NCBI GenBank assembly: GCA_036741695.1 | Contig: DAINRU010000042.1 | Span: forward strand, 1-13,694 | Source of the DNA: JAFANK01 sp036741695 | GTDB taxonomy: Bacteria > Vulcanimicrobiota > Vulcanimicrobiia > Eremiobacterales > Eremiobacteraceae | Length of the DNA: 13,694 nt | Direction: 5' to 3' | Shown: positions 13,488-13,694 of the stretch, piece by piece | Position numbering within the stretch: position 1 is the first letter of the stretch | Layout of the letters: each line of letters starts with the position of its first letter | Translations under genes and position numbers: made by a program | Notes under the pieces: generated by a model | What the model was told of the DNA's origin: nothing | Database searches by the model: none | The model's input: only the letters and a program-made list of their open reading frames with translations

Positions 13488-13694
13488 CTAATGCGGGCTA
13501 TTGAGCGAGGCGTAACGCTGGAGCCAGAGGATGGCTGCGATGACCGCCCCGAGCATGACGAGAAGCCGCCACAGTTGGGGAGGCTGAGGCGATTGTTGCC
13601 ACTTCCCAAAGGCCATGCGCATGGGTTCGTCCCAAACGTGGCGGCGGACCTGTGTCTTCGGACTGGATATTGGGCTTTGCGACGCGACGCGGCG
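13488..13694 (-). CDS. Small membrane protein upstream of manB, possibly truncated at the window edge
   Basis: A reading frame open to the right edge and ending in TAG at 13490-13488, five bases before manB. The 68 codons visible include a Trp-rich segment (VRRHVWDEP, then MAFGKW) and one hydrophobic helix (LLVMLGAVIAAILWL) followed by a short Tyr/Ser tail. If translation starts at ATG 13622 the product is 44 residues; the frame upstream of it has no stop before the edge and could be the body of a larger protein. No family recognised. Tight spacing to manB suggests co-transcription. The single predicted helix, absence of stops and spacing support a gene, but it is short. Confidence 0.5.
   Translation of the reverse strand, partial: RRVASQSPISSPKTQVRRHVWDEPMRMAFGKWQQSPQPPQLWRLLVMLGAVIAAILWLQRYASLNSPH

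Overview
This is a dense, GC-rich bacterial chromosome segment, coding almost throughout, with 13 protein genes that I can support and no RNA genes, phage genes, transposases or CRISPR array. The gene families (RDD, SpoIIM-like, DUF58, MoxR, DUF4350, DUF4129, class 3 asparaginase, DUF2092) are typical of high-GC soil or environmental lineages. A poorly cultured phylum such as Eremiobacterota, or an actinobacterial, dormibacterial or acidobacterial relative, would fit, but this placement is an impression from gene content and not a measurement.

Left part (1-7944). A secreted phosphoesterase (phospholipase C / acid phosphatase family) runs off the left edge. Next comes the widespread but functionally obscure MoxR cluster. 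On the minus strand five tightly packed genes run leftward: a polytopic membrane protein, DUF4129, DUF4350, the MoxR AAA+ ATPase and DUF58. Their junctions are a 4-bp ATGA overlap, a 3-bp gap, a 53-bp overlap and a 1-bp gap, so this is very probably one translationally coupled operon. A SpoIIM-family membrane protein on the plus strand converges on it, and an RDD-family membrane protein is transcribed divergently from SpoIIM. By analogy with other MoxR/von Willebrand clusters, the parts would form an envelope-associated ATPase-driven assembly or quality-control system. That role is inference.

Middle (7986-9008). A class 3 (Rhizobium etli type) L-asparaginase on the plus strand starts only 41 bp from the divergent membrane-protein gene. 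All the Ser-Lys tandem and metal-site residues of that class are present.

Right part (9036-13694). A second leftward gene string holds a small single-span protein (possibly cut by the right edge), phosphomannomutase/phosphoglucomutase, N-acetylglucosamine-6-phosphate deacetylase, an exported DUF2092 protein, and an exported low-complexity protein with a Gly-rich start, 7-residue repeats and a Tyr/Val-rich C-terminal repeat domain. The first two enzymes act on sugar phosphates used for cell-envelope polysaccharide and amino-sugar recycling.

The most unusual thing in the window is a small palindromic repeat of about 24 bp, with 7-bp arms around a TAAA loop and a conserved GTTGCT tail. There are two copies between the converging SpoIIM and DUF58 genes and a third 7.8 kb away inside the 5' coding sequence of the exported repeat protein. 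Copies 1 and 3 differ by a compensatory base-pair change that keeps the palindrome. Copy 1 supplies the SpoIIM stop codon, and copy 3 is read in frame just before the signal-peptide core, together with a 15-bp partial duplication. This resembles a mobile or selected palindromic element family able to sit inside genes.
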